Shown: positions 31,287 through 40,700 of the stretch, in pieces
How the letters are laid out: every line of letters starts with the position of its first letter
Numbering within the stretch: the first letter of the stretch is position 1
From: Acinetobacter sp. TGL-Y2
GTDB lineage: Bacteria > Pseudomonadota > Gammaproteobacteria > Pseudomonadales > Moraxellaceae
Length of the DNA stretch: 64,000 bases
Direction: 5' to 3'
Assembly: GCF_001612555.1 (NCBI RefSeq)
Contig: NZ_CP015110.1
Span: 744,001 to 808,000, forward strand
Notes under the pieces: model-generated
What the model was told of the DNA's origin: nothing
The model's database searches: none
Seen by the model: only the letters and a program-made list of their open reading frames with translations
Made by a program: the position numbers and the translations under genes

Positions 31287-32354
31287 ATGTCACGATGGTT
31301 ATCGCCGCTCATGGCATTTTGTTTATCGTTTATGGTCATTGTAGGTCTTGCACCTAGCCTTGGTTTACAACTCGATCGACAAATCGACTTTTGGTTATTG
31401 TGGATGGGCACAATGATCTTTTTGGCTTTGCCAATTATTTATTTGGAAATTGCCTTAGCAAAGCGTTCAAAAACAACAGCATTAAATGCGCTTTCAAGCC
31501 TAACGCGTGATGCAGATGCATCGCAGCAATGGCGTTTGGTCGGTTGGTTGTCTGTGGTCTTTATTGCATTCTTGGCAGGTGGCTTACTCAGCAATATTGC
31601 CAATATAACGTCAAGCTATACGCAATTGCCTGTTCAAACCAATGTTCTGTTTGTCATTTGTGCCGTGATTGCGGTGGGCTTGTCTTTTATATCACGTCAA
31701 ATATTGGTGCTGTTCACCGCTATTGGTGTGATTACATCACTGATTTTATCCAATATGTTTGGCACTCAAGTTCAAGCTTGGCAAGTGACGCCGATTGAGT
31801 TTAAAGAATGGGGCAATGCCACTATTTTAGCTTTGGTGGCAAGTGGTTTGGGTTTAGGGCTGTATTGGCAAACCAGCCTTAGCGTGATGTCTCAACAAGA
31901 TGCGGCATCTAAAGCGACTTTACCGATTTGGATTGCACAGCTCATCGCAGTTGCGGCTTTTGGCTATTTTGCCGTTTCTGCCCAAATTCCAGCTTATACG
32001 ATTTTAATCACTGCTATTTTTGCAGCAGCACTGTTATTGCAATTGGCAAAAGAGCAATTAAAACAGCGTCATGTGGTTTTGCTCATTCAATTTATCGTGC
32101 TTCTTGCAGGATTATTTGTTTGGGCGATTCCACAGCTGACAGCCGTTTTAAATTCAATATTGATGCTGTGGGGCTTGATCATTTGTTTGATCTATTCCAT
32201 TTTTGTAGGCTGGATCATGAAGATCAGTCATTTGCGCAAAGCATTAAATTTCAGCGGTGAAGTGTTCTATAACCTGTGGCGTATTGCGGTACGGATCGTG
32301 TTGCCATTATCGATTATATTGGCGATCGTGTCGTATCTTGGACAGTTGATCTAA
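31287..32354 (+). CDS. SLC6-like membrane transporter, short form
   Basis: The 355-residue protein has about ten membrane helices. It resembles sodium-dependent (neurotransmitter:sodium symporter) transporters: LALPIIYLEIALAKRS recalls the helix 1-2 region, and YNLWRIAVRIVLPLSIILAI recalls the C-terminal helices. It is shorter than standard 440-500-residue members, and a canonical Na+ site is not obvious. The frame is open further upstream (to a TTG at 31215), but ATG 31287 has AGGA seven bases upstream and lies clear of the preceding terminator. It overlaps rnfH by one base, suggesting translational coupling. Substrate unknown. Confidence 0.65.
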   Translation: MSRWLSPLMAFCLSFMVIVGLAPSLGLQLDRQIDFWLLWMGTMIFLALPIIYLEIALAKRSKTTALNALSSLTRDADASQQWRLVGWLSVVFIAFLAGGLLSNIANITSSYTQLPVQTNVLFVICAVIAVGLSFISRQILVLFTAIGVITSLILSNMFGTQVQAWQVTPIEFKEWGNATILALVASGLGLGLYWQTSLSVMSQQDAASKATLPIWIAQLIAVAAFGYFAVSAQIPAYTILITAIFAAALLLQLAKEQLKQRHVVLLIQFIVLLAGLFVWAIPQLTAVLNSILMLWGLIICLIYSIFVGWIMKISHLRKALNFSGEVFYNLWRIAVRIVLPLSIILAIVSYLGQLI

Positions 32355-32671
32355 TGAGCGCGAAAGTATGGGTGGCGTATGCTGGGCTTGAACAGCAATT
32401 TCATATTGAAGTAACTTATGAATCAGGCATGAGCATCGCTGCAGCGATTGAAAAAAGTGGCATTCAACAGCGGGTTGAGCTGCCACAGCCTTTGAGTTTT
32501 GGGATTTTCGGACGTAAGATTCAAGACCTTGATTATGCGATACAGCCGGGAGATCGCGTCGAGATTTATCGGCCGTTGACCATCAATCCCAAAGAGATTC
32601 GTCGCAAACGCGCAGCTGCAAATCCGACCAGTCGCTACTGTCGAAGCAATCGCTTTAAACAATTGAATTGA
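32354..32671 (+). CDS. RnfH family ubiquitin-like protein
   Basis: The 105-residue product matches the RnfH family (PF03658), a small beta-grasp protein. It contains VWVAYAGLEQQFHIEVTYES, QPLSFGIFGRK, PGDRVEIYRPLTINPKEIRR and a basic tail. In gammaproteobacteria RnfH genes commonly lie beside the ratA toxin and bamE; here bamE is next (convergent), but no ratA-like gene is seen. Its place is taken by the SLC6-like gene, whose stop overlaps this start (TAATG). I chose the ATG at 32354 over the longer upstream frame because it matches the family N-terminus. Confidence 0.85.
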   Translation: MSAKVWVAYAGLEQQFHIEVTYESGMSIAAAIEKSGIQQRVELPQPLSFGIFGRKIQDLDYAIQPGDRVEIYRPLTINPKEIRRKRAAANPTSRYCRSNRFKQLN

Positions 32672-32675
32672 TATA

Positions 32676-32708
32676 AAAAACCCCTCATTGAGGGGTTTTC
32701 TTTTTACT
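32676..32708. terminator. Bidirectional terminator between rnfH and bamE
   Basis: AAAAAACCCCTCA, short TTGA-type loop, TGAGGGGTTTTC with T-rich flank, between converging genes. Confidence 0.82.
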
Positions 32709-32716
32709 TAAAGTCT

Positions 32717-33115
32717 TTATAGTGGGGGCGCGTTTAGAATTGCTTCTTTTGAAGCAGGCAAGCCCGGTTGAGATTCAGGAATGGTTTCTAAACCTTCAAT
32801 TTTATTCACAATACCCGTTTCATTGAAATACACCTTCAGGTGTTGACCTTGAGCGGCTGGAATATTGGCTTTCTTCGCATAAGTACCCGGGATATAGTTG
32901 TAAAGGTAATCCCAACGCAATGGATTCATCGGATCAGTAACCGTTGGACTGCCGAGTAAAAAACGCACTTGTTGATAAGTCATCCCGACTTGTATTTTTG
33001 ATGCTTGGGCTTGGGTTAGCGGTGTTCCTTGTGGAATATCAACTTTATAGACACCAAAGACAGAACAACCACCCAGTAAAGAAGCGACGAATAACGTCAG
33101 CATGATTTTTTGCAT
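32717..33115 (-). CDS. bamE: Outer membrane protein assembly factor BamE
   Basis: This 132-residue outer-membrane lipoprotein of the BAM complex has a signal peptide and lipobox (LLGGC, Cys17). The SmpA/OmlA motif is visible: IQVGMTYQQVRFLLGSPTVTDP and WDYLYNYI. BamE stabilises the BamA-BamD interaction during insertion of beta-barrel proteins. The C-terminal tail after the domain is somewhat extended and Pro-rich. It is divergent from fur across a 112-base spacer. Confidence 0.93.
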   Translation of the reverse strand: MQKIMLTLFVASLLGGCSVFGVYKVDIPQGTPLTQAQASKIQVGMTYQQVRFLLGSPTVTDPMNPLRWDYLYNYIPGTYAKKANIPAAQGQHLKVYFNETGIVNKIEGLETIPESQPGLPASKEAILNAPPL

Positions 33116-33142
33116 TTTGCTACACTATCCCAAATTAATTAT

Positions 33143-33177
33143 GATGCATTTGATCCAATGATAGATCATACTGCATC
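33143..33177. promoter_or_regulatory. Interrupted dyad in the bamE-fur divergent spacer
   Basis: GATGCA..TGATC on the left mirrors GATCA...TGCATC on the right, centred near 33160. The core ATGATAGATCAT resembles but does not match the Fur box. It is placed where an operator for fur or bamE would be expected. Confidence 0.4.
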
Positions 33178-33227
33178 TCAACTCTGTTGCATATTCCAAC
33201 TTAAAATTTGTTAAGAGACCTTTTTAT

Positions 33228-33665
33228 ATGGCTATTTCAAATCAAGATTTACGCAAAGCTGGACTTAAAGTTACCCTTCCACGAATTAAGATTTTGGAAT
33301 TGTTGGAAAACTCAAGACAGCACCATTTAAGTGCTGAAGACATTTATAAGACCTTACTTGAACAGGGCGAAGATGTCGGTCTAGCAACTGTATATCGTGT
33401 GTTAACACAGTTTGAGGCGGCTGGCATTATTCAGCGTCATCATTTTGAAAATAATCACTCTGTTTTTGAAATCATGCAGGACGATCATCACGATCACTTG
33501 GTCTGCTACAGTTGTAATAAAGTTGTTGAATTTTCGAACGATACCATTGAGCAAGAACAACATGAAGTTGCGGAAAAACTGGGTTTTATCTTAACCGGCC
33601 ACTCACTCAACCTATATGGTTACTGCGATGCGCCTGAATGCCAAGAAGCTTATCGTAAAAAATAA
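33228..33665 (+). CDS. fur: Ferric uptake regulator Fur
   Basis: Fur (145 residues) represses iron-acquisition genes when bound to Fe2+. It has an N-terminal winged helix (LRKAGLKVTLPRIKIL, DVGLATVYRVLTQFEAAG). The C-terminal metal-binding dimerisation domain has DDHHDHLVCYSC with a CxxC zinc site and a second cysteine pair near the end (YCDAPEC). The histidine-rich motif is intact, so it should be active. The divergent spacer carries a dyad that may serve autoregulation. Confidence 0.96.
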   Translation: MAISNQDLRKAGLKVTLPRIKILELLENSRQHHLSAEDIYKTLLEQGEDVGLATVYRVLTQFEAAGIIQRHHFENNHSVFEIMQDDHHDHLVCYSCNKVVEFSNDTIEQEQHEVAEKLGFILTGHSLNLYGYCDAPECQEAYRKK

Positions 33666-33679
33666 TTTACAAAATATCT

Positions 33680-33711
33680 AAAAAGGAGCTATCAATCAGC
33701 TCCTTTTTTTA
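33680..33711. terminator. Terminator between fur and pilU
   Basis: AGGAGCT, loop ATCAATC, AGCTCCT followed by seven Ts, between converging genes. Confidence 0.82.
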
Positions 33712-33747
33712 TACAACAATAATTAGATTAATCCGTATTGTAAATTC

Positions 33748-34866
33748 CTACTGCCGGTCAAAGGTGAGTTTTGAGCTTGCGTTCATTAAAGTTTCTGTAC
33801 CTTCTTCAGACAATTTGATTTGTAAACGTAAATCGTTGGCTGAATCTGCATGTTTCAAAGCATCTTTATAAGAGATATGTCCTGCTTTATATAAATCAAA
33901 CAAAGCTTGGTCAAAAGTTTGCATACCCAATTCACGCGAGCGCTTCATTAATTCCTTAATTTCATGAATTTCACCTTTACGAATTAAGTCTGAAATTAAA
34001 GGAGAATTAATTAAAATCTCAATGGCAGCGCGGCGTGATTTACCGTCAATAGAGGTGATCAGTTGCTGTGCCACAATCGCTTTTAGATTTAAAGATAAAT
34101 CCATAAACAACTGGTTATGTCGGTCAGCATCAAAGAAATGAATAATCCGGTCAATGGCTTGGTTGGCATTGTTGGCGTGCAAGGTGGCAAATACCAGATG
34201 ACCTGTTTCAGCAAAAGCCAAGGCATAGTCCATGGTCTCGCGTGAGCGAATCTCACCAATCAAAATCACGTCAGGTGCTTGGCGCAGGGTATTTTTCAGT
34301 GCCACTTCAAAAGAGTCTGTATCAATTCCGATTTCACGCTGGGTAATGATGCAACCTTCGTGTTGATGAATAAACTCAATCGGGTCTTCAATAGTAATAA
34401 TATGACCTTTAGAATTTTTATTTCGATAACCAATTAAAGACGCCAGTGAGGTTGATTTACCTGTTCCTGTACCTCCCACAAAAATGATGATGCCACGCTT
34501 GGTCATGGCCAAATCTTTGAGTATAGGTGGCAGCTTTAATTCCTCAACACTTGGAATTTGGGTTTCAATACGACGTAAAACCATACCAGGTAATTCGCGC
34601 TGCTGAAAAGCACTGACACGAAAGCGCGTGCTCTGATCACGGTTACTGATGGCAAAATTACACTCACGGGTTTCTGCAAACTCTTGGCGCTGTTTCTCAC
34701 TCATAATGGCATGAATCAGTTTTGCAATGATTTCACCATTTAGTTTGGTTTTGCCTACAGCTATAATTTCGCCGTTAATTTTCATAGATGGTTCTACATC
34801 GGCACTGATAAATAAATCAGATGCCTTATGCGTAGTCATCATGTCGAGCAGATCATTGAAATCCAT
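33748..34866 (-). CDS. pilU: Type IV pilus retraction ATPase PilU
   Basis: PilU (372 residues) is the accessory retraction ATPase of type IV pili. Walker A GGTGTGKSTSLAS, the Asp box ITIEDPIEFIHQ, Walker B VILIGEIRS and the His box ETGHLVFATLHANNA are intact. The C-terminal extension beyond the PilT length is typical of PilU. It lies 36 bases downstream of pilT, in the usual pilT-pilU order. It needs PilT for full function in related bacteria. Confidence 0.94.
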   Translation of the reverse strand: MDFNDLLDMMTTHKASDLFISADVEPSMKINGEIIAVGKTKLNGEIIAKLIHAIMSEKQRQEFAETRECNFAISNRDQSTRFRVSAFQQRELPGMVLRRIETQIPSVEELKLPPILKDLAMTKRGIIIFVGGTGTGKSTSLASLIGYRNKNSKGHIITIEDPIEFIHQHEGCIITQREIGIDTDSFEVALKNTLRQAPDVILIGEIRSRETMDYALAFAETGHLVFATLHANNANQAIDRIIHFFDADRHNQLFMDLSLNLKAIVAQQLITSIDGKSRRAAIEILINSPLISDLIRKGEIHEIKELMKRSRELGMQTFDQALFDLYKAGHISYKDALKHADSANDLRLQIKLSEEGTETLMNASSKLTFDRQ

Positions 34867-34902
34867 ATCTGTTCCCCAAAAAAGTCCATTAAGTTTTAAT
34901 TT

Positions 34903-35940
34903 TTATAAGAATGACTCAGGTTGCTTTGCTGCAGTACGTGCCACTTGTGCTGTAATTATGCCTTTAGACACCAGTGTTTTTAGGCTTTGATCAAGGGTGG
35001 TCATGCCATAGTTTGCACCGGTTTGAATCGATGAGTACATTTGCGCGACTTTGTTTTCGCGGATTAAATTACGAATGGCAGGAATACCGATCATGATTTC
35101 ATGCGCAGCGACACGACCACCCCCAGTTTTCTTCAGGAGCGTTTGTGAAATCACTGCTTGAAGCGATTCAGACAACATCGCGCGAACCATGTCTTTTTCT
35201 TCTGCTGGGAATACATCAATCACACGGTCAATGGTTTTTGCCGCAGAGGTGGTATGCAGTGTACCAAACACCAAGTGACCTGTTTCCGCTGCGGTAAGTG
35301 CCAAGCGAATGGTTTCAAGGTCACGCATCTCACCGACCAAAATAATATCTGGATCTTCACGTAAGGCTGAACGAAGTGCTTCGTTAAAGCCATGGGTGTC
35401 ACGGTGTACTTCACGTTGGTTAATCAGACACTTTTTAGATTGGTGTACAAACTCGATCGGGTCTTCGACCGTTAAAATATGGTCATAACGGTTTTCATTA
35501 ATATAATCCATCATCGCTGCAAGTGTGGTGGACTTACCCGAACCTGTTGGACCTGTGACCAGTACGATACCGCGTGGATATTCACAAATATCTTTGAAAA
35601 TTTGGCCCATACCTAAATCATCCATAGACAGGACTTTGGATGGAATAGTACGAAATACCGCACCCGCCCCACGGTTTTGGTTAAACGCGTTGACACGGAA
35701 GCGGGCTACAGACGGCACTTCAAACGAGAAGTCCGTCTCTAGTTTTTCTTCAAAATCACGGCGCTGTTTATCGTTCATGATGTCATAGACCAAACGATGT
35801 ACATCTTTATGTTCAAGTGCAGGTAAATTAATGCGACGGACTTCACCATCAACACGGATCATGGGCGGCATGCCTGCTGATAAATGCAAATCTGATGCGC
35901 CATTTTTGACCGAAAAGGCTAATAATTCTGTGATATCCAT
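34903..35940 (-). CDS. pilT: Type IV pilus retraction ATPase PilT
   Basis: PilT (345 residues) is the hexameric motor that pulls type IV pili back, powering twitching and DNA uptake. Walker A GPTGSGKSTTLAAM, Asp box TVEDPIEFVH, Walker B IILVGEMRD and His box ETGHLVFGTLHT are all present, as is the AIRNLIRE motif needed for retraction. First gene of pilTU. Acinetobacter commonly show twitching and natural competence, which fits. Confidence 0.95.
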   Translation of the reverse strand: MDITELLAFSVKNGASDLHLSAGMPPMIRVDGEVRRINLPALEHKDVHRLVYDIMNDKQRRDFEEKLETDFSFEVPSVARFRVNAFNQNRGAGAVFRTIPSKVLSMDDLGMGQIFKDICEYPRGIVLVTGPTGSGKSTTLAAMMDYINENRYDHILTVEDPIEFVHQSKKCLINQREVHRDTHGFNEALRSALREDPDIILVGEMRDLETIRLALTAAETGHLVFGTLHTTSAAKTIDRVIDVFPAEEKDMVRAMLSESLQAVISQTLLKKTGGGRVAAHEIMIGIPAIRNLIRENKVAQMYSSIQTGANYGMTTLDQSLKTLVSKGIITAQVARTAAKQPESFL

Positions 35941-36047
35941 AAATTCCCCAAATTAAAATTAGTCGTAATTATTTTGTTAGAATGATAAGGCTTTCCGACA
36001 GCTTAACCAACAGTTAGCCGAATAGGAAAGAAAAAAAGATGAATTAA

Positions 36048-36749
36048 ATGAGAATCCCGTCAATGAATAGTCTTCAACTCGCAAGAGCACATGTATTGCA
36101 ACAGATTCAAGAGGCTTGTCAGCAAATTCATAGAGACGAATCGACAGTGACCTTGTTGGCAGTGTCAAAGACCCATCCAAGTGAGGCACTGCGTGAGATG
36201 TATGCAGCAGAGCAACGTGCTTTTGGTGAAAATTATTTGCAAGAAGCTTTAGATAAAATGCAAGCTTTACAAGACTTAAGTATTGAATGGCATTTTATTG
36301 GTCATGTACAGCGCAATAAAACCAAGCATTTGGCTGAAAAATTTGCGTGGGTACATGGTGTAGACAGACTGATCATTGCAGAGCGTTTATCCAGTCAGCG
36401 CGAGAGTCATCCAGAACCTTTAAATATTTGTGTGCAGGTCAATATTGACGCACAAGAGAGCAAAGATGGCTGTCAGCCAGCAGAAGTCGCTGAATTGGTA
36501 CAACAGATTAGCCGATTACCGCATTTGAATTTGCGTGGCTTGATGGTGATTCCAGCACCCAATAATCCGCAAGCGTTTATTGATGCAAAACAGCTCTTTG
36601 AGGATGTCCGTGTTCAGCATGCACACCCTGAGCTTTGGGATACCTTAAGTATGGGTATGTCGGCCGATATGAATGATGCGATTGCGGCGGGTTCGACCAT
36701 GGTGAGAGTAGGGACGGCACTGTTTGGTGCACGAGACTACTTGGACTAA
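36048..36749 (+). CDS. YggS-family PLP homeostasis protein
   Basis: The 233-residue protein matches the YggS/PLPBP family, single-domain alanine-racemase-fold proteins that bind PLP and maintain vitamin B6 balance without known catalysis. The PLP lysine lies in LLAVSKTHPS near residue 43. EWHFIGHVQRNKTKHL, GLMVIPAP and the phosphate-binding STMVRVGTALFGARDY are present. Two in-frame starts (36048 and 36063) are possible, and neither has a strong ribosome binding site. It is divergent from pilT, a common arrangement. Confidence 0.9.
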   Translation: MRIPSMNSLQLARAHVLQQIQEACQQIHRDESTVTLLAVSKTHPSEALREMYAAEQRAFGENYLQEALDKMQALQDLSIEWHFIGHVQRNKTKHLAEKFAWVHGVDRLIIAERLSSQRESHPEPLNICVQVNIDAQESKDGCQPAEVAELVQQISRLPHLNLRGLMVIPAPNNPQAFIDAKQLFEDVRVQHAHPELWDTLSMGMSADMNDAIAAGSTMVRVGTALFGARDYLD

Positions 36750-36807
36750 TAATGTCGTTATTTTAAAAAAATCCAAGACACTTTAAAGCCATAATCTCCC
36801 TTAAACA

Positions 36808-36832
36808 CCCTAAAATCATTTAGGGTTTTTTT
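36808..36832 (+). terminator. Terminator after the YggS-family gene
   Basis: CCCTAAA, loop ATCA, TTTAGGG followed by seven Ts. Confidence 0.78.
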
Positions 36833-36962
36833 AGGCTTAAATTATGATAATAATTTATACAAATAATAACAAATTGATGTCAACCAAATTAAAAATCACA
36901 TTCTATACTGTTTAGGAAAGCTAAAAAATGTCGATAAAACCAATAAAAAACCAAGGTGAATT

Positions 36963-37745
36963 ATGAAACTACATCATTTTATAAACTTATTATTCTGCTT
37001 ATTTTTGGGCCTGTTTATCAGCGCCTGTAGTAAAAAAACTGAAGAAAGAGCAGCAGATGCTACGGTCGTCGCTGATTCAGCCTCGATAGAAGCTGCAGAC
37101 GCTACCAATGCACAGACTGCCGAAAATGAAAAACTGGGCACCAAGTGGGGTGATGATGTGACCTCGAATGTCAGCAGTGTTGAATTAACGCGCTTAAGCG
37201 TAAATCCAATTGCACAAGCTTCAGTACGTTATGCAAATAAACAGTATCAAGGCAAAGCAGTGAATAGTCTATCGGTCGCATCTGGGGTGATCAGCTTTAC
37301 CGTACTGGATGATCAAGCAAAGCCATTGCCTTTGGTTCGTGACGGCAAAAACTACTTCTTAAAAGCAAAAGATGGTCAGAGTTATCAATTACAGTATGAA
37401 AACCATTCAGATAAAAGCTTTGAAATTGTAGCAAGTGTGGATGGTCTAGATGTTTTAACAGGTCAAGAAGCATCTAAATATGCCAGTGGTTACGTACTTG
37501 GGCCGCATCGAACCTTAAACATTGAAGGCTTCCGTAAGAGTGATTCTGCTGTAGCTTCATTTACCTTTGGTCAGCCTGATGAAGCCTATGCTGCAAACTC
37601 ATCTCAGGGTTCAATTGACAATACCGGGATCATTGGAACAGTGATATTTGAAGTAGAGCCACTCGAACCAGTAGAAGCTGTAGCGGATACCGCAGATGCG
37701 TATGCTCCAGCGCCGAATGCCTTTCCGGGTGATAAGAAAAATTAA
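36963..37745 (+). CDS. Uncharacterised lipoprotein
   Basis: The 260-residue product begins with a lysine, a hydrophobic signal segment (FINLLFCLFLGLFI) and a lipobox-like ISAC (Cys22), so it should be a lipoprotein. The next ~35 residues are Ala/Asp/Glu-rich, as in a linker. The remainder is predicted beta-rich with no motif I recognise. The C-terminus (DAYAPAPNAFPGDKKN) is Pro/Ala-rich and probably unstructured. A ribosome binding site (AAGGTGAATT) precedes the ATG. Monocistronic; function unknown. Confidence 0.7.
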   Translation: MKLHHFINLLFCLFLGLFISACSKKTEERAADATVVADSASIEAADATNAQTAENEKLGTKWGDDVTSNVSSVELTRLSVNPIAQASVRYANKQYQGKAVNSLSVASGVISFTVLDDQAKPLPLVRDGKNYFLKAKDGQSYQLQYENHSDKSFEIVASVDGLDVLTGQEASKYASGYVLGPHRTLNIEGFRKSDSAVASFTFGQPDEAYAANSSQGSIDNTGIIGTVIFEVEPLEPVEAVADTADAYAPAPNAFPGDKKN

Positions 37746-37762
37746 TTATTTCTAACGACTTT

Positions 37763-37786
37763 AAAGCCCTCTGATGAGGGCTTTTT
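37763..37786. terminator. Bidirectional terminator between the lipoprotein gene and sbcC
   Basis: AAAGCCCTC, loop TGAT, GAGGGCTTTTT between converging genes. Confidence 0.85.
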
Positions 37787-37789
37787 ATT

Positions 37790-40700
37790 TTATCCCACCA
37801 CTTCAATGCTGCTTGCCCCTGAACCCAGTGGTTTAACTTGAATCTGCACGGGAATGCGTTCATGCATGTCTTGAACATGGGAAATCAGCACCACTTTACG
37901 ACCTTGGCTTTGCAAATGATCCAGAGCATTCATCACCATATGCAGGGATGCAGGGTCGAGTGTACCAAAGCCTTCATCGATAAATAAGGATTCAAGTTTC
38001 ATCGAGCCGGATGCCATATTGGCAATCGCAAGGGCCAAAGCCAGTGACACCAAGAAAGTTTCACCGCCAGACAAAGACAGCACGGGGCGCACTTCACTGT
38101 TCATGTCTAAATCAATGATGGCAAGGCTTAAACTATTCGGTACCCGATGTAATTGATAGCGGGGTGCCAAAGGTTGCAGTTGTTGGTTGGCGTATTCCAC
38201 CAAAATATCCAAGTGATGCTCTTGTGCAATCTTTTTAAACTTGGTGCCTTCCTTGTGCCCAATCAGATCATAAATGCGGCCCCAACGATATTCTTCTGCT
38301 TTGATCTGTTCAATCTTACTTTGGTATTTGGCATAGGTGGCTTGATTGTTGGCATTCATGCGTAACTTGGCATCAATTTCATTAAAGCGATTTTGCTGTT
38401 GAGTCTTTTCTTGATGAAGCAGATTCAAACCCTGTTCAATCTGTTCAAAATCATGCTCAGGCTGCAATTTCAGATGCGCCTTATATTGTTCTTCGAGCAA
38501 TTGCCATGCGGTTTTGGCATTTTCTAACAGTTGTTTTTGATTATTCAGTTGACGGCGAATCGCTTGATGTTCAGTCAAACCAATGCCGATACATTGCTCA
38601 ATAATCTCATGAGTAATTTGAGGATAATTGAGCTGCCACACTTGGATACTGTGCTCGGCTTGGTCAAGCTGTTGGTCAAGCTGTTGCAATTGAGTGATCA
38701 AGGACTGAAGTTTTAAGTTGCCTTGATTAAGCAGAGTGTCCGCCTGAGTGGCTTTGTGTTGCTGATCTTCCAGTTGTTGTTCTAAGGTTTTAGCGTGTTG
38801 TTCCAACGCCTTTTGCCAATCTGACGCGACCCGATATTCCTGACCTGCATAGGCTCGAGTGAGATTCAATAATTGCTCTCGAAATGTTTTACCTTGTTCA
38901 ATCAGATGATCTTGTTCAACACTTAACTTGTCAAAATGTTGTTGCTCGTTGTTGAGTTGATACTGAATTTTCTCAAGCTGCTGTTGTTGGTTGAGCAACT
39001 CATTTTCGAGTTGTTTATGGGTATTTAAATGCTGTAGACGCTGCTGCAGCTGTTGTTGAATCTGCGCCAACCATACGCTTGGAGTTTGCGTTTTAAACGG
39101 CTCAGGAAGCTGGTGTTGAATCGGTTGGATTAGTTGTTGCAGGCTTAAATATTCCTGTTGCAACAATTTATGCTGTTGCAACTGCTGTAAGGTACTGCGC
39201 CATTGTTGCAGTAAAGCCGACATGGTTTTTTCTTGCTGACTCAGTGTGTCTGTTTGCGTGGTCATAGCAACAATCTGTTGCTCAACGATCTTCTGCACCG
39301 TATCTATGTCAGCGTCACGATTTTGGCTTAAGCCCCATTCAGTCAGTTGAGTGACCGCATGTTGTATGGACGCCGTGTTCTGCTGATTTAACTGAAGTAA
39401 ATTGTATTGTTGCTGTTCGATCAAAGTTTCGAGTTTTGAAAGCTGAATCTGTTGCTGTTGTTGTTGTTTGAGCAGATGCTCGTACTTGTCACGGGCTTCG
39501 GTGAGTTGTTGCTCTTGCAGTTGCTGTAAGCCTTGCTCTAAAAGGGCGTGAGGGTGTGCATAAGGGTGTTCAGAACTTCCACAAACCATACACGGCTGAT
39601 CGGTTTGTAATTGGGCACGTAACTCCTGCACGCTTTGCGCATGTAGTAAGCGCTGCTGTGCCAAAACATGTTCAAGTTGTTGCAGAGACTGCTGTGCAGT
39701 CGCAACCTGTTGTTGAAGATGTTGAAGTTGGGTCTGCTCGGTCTGATACTGACTTTGTTGCGTCTTTAAATGGCGCTCAAGCTGCTCTGCTTGTTTGATG
39801 TGATTTGCCACCTGAGCAATACGTTGTTGCAAGGTATCGAGTTGATAGCGCTGTTTTTGAAGTGTACTTTGCTGCTGTTGTAGCGCCGTGAGTTGCTGCT
39901 CAAGCTGTTCTAAACTTTGCTGTGTTGCTGACCAATTTGCCAAGTGCTGAGTCGCGACAGTGATCTGCTGTTCGAGTTCGCTCGGGCTTAAAGATGAATG
40001 TTGAGGATGACGTTGTGCTAAGGCCTGCTGTTGCTTTGCGTAGGATTCAAGCGATTGCAATATACTCTGCGGTTCTTGATCAAAGACCTGCAAAAAAAGG
40101 GTCTGATCAAGCTGCTGCTGTGTATGGCTCATTTGAGTTTGAATACTGTGCAGTTGACTGCTGTGCTGTTGAATCTGCTGAGTTAATGGCAGAATACGAT
40201 TGTGCTGGAACTGCTCATGTTCAGCATGGATCTTTTTATACTGCGCTGTAATGCTGTTGATCTCATGATCAAGTTTTAAACCTGCTTCTAAGTGCGGACG
40301 AATATCCTCACGATTTTTTTGAGACTGTTGTTGCTGTTGTTTTAACGCAACCCATTTGGATTGCTCGGTGGCGACAGTGTGTTGAATGGCGGCAAATTCA
40401 GTTTGAAAGGCTTTTTGCTCTTCTAAGGTCTGCTGTTTTGTTGGGGCAAGCTGTGTGCGTTGTACAAATTGTTCTCGTACCGACTGAAACTGATCAAGAT
40501 GTTCAAGCAATTGTTGTTGAGCTGCAGATTTTTGTACCGCATCGAGTTGAACGTCATAAATCTCTTTTTTGCCCTGTACATCGGCATATAGACGATCTCG
40601 ATCGAGCTGCCATTTTTTTTCATTCTCTAAAAGCTTTTCAGCCTGCTGTAGGTTTTGTAGTTGTAGCGCTTCTGCTGATTGTTGTTGTTGCAGTTGCTCG

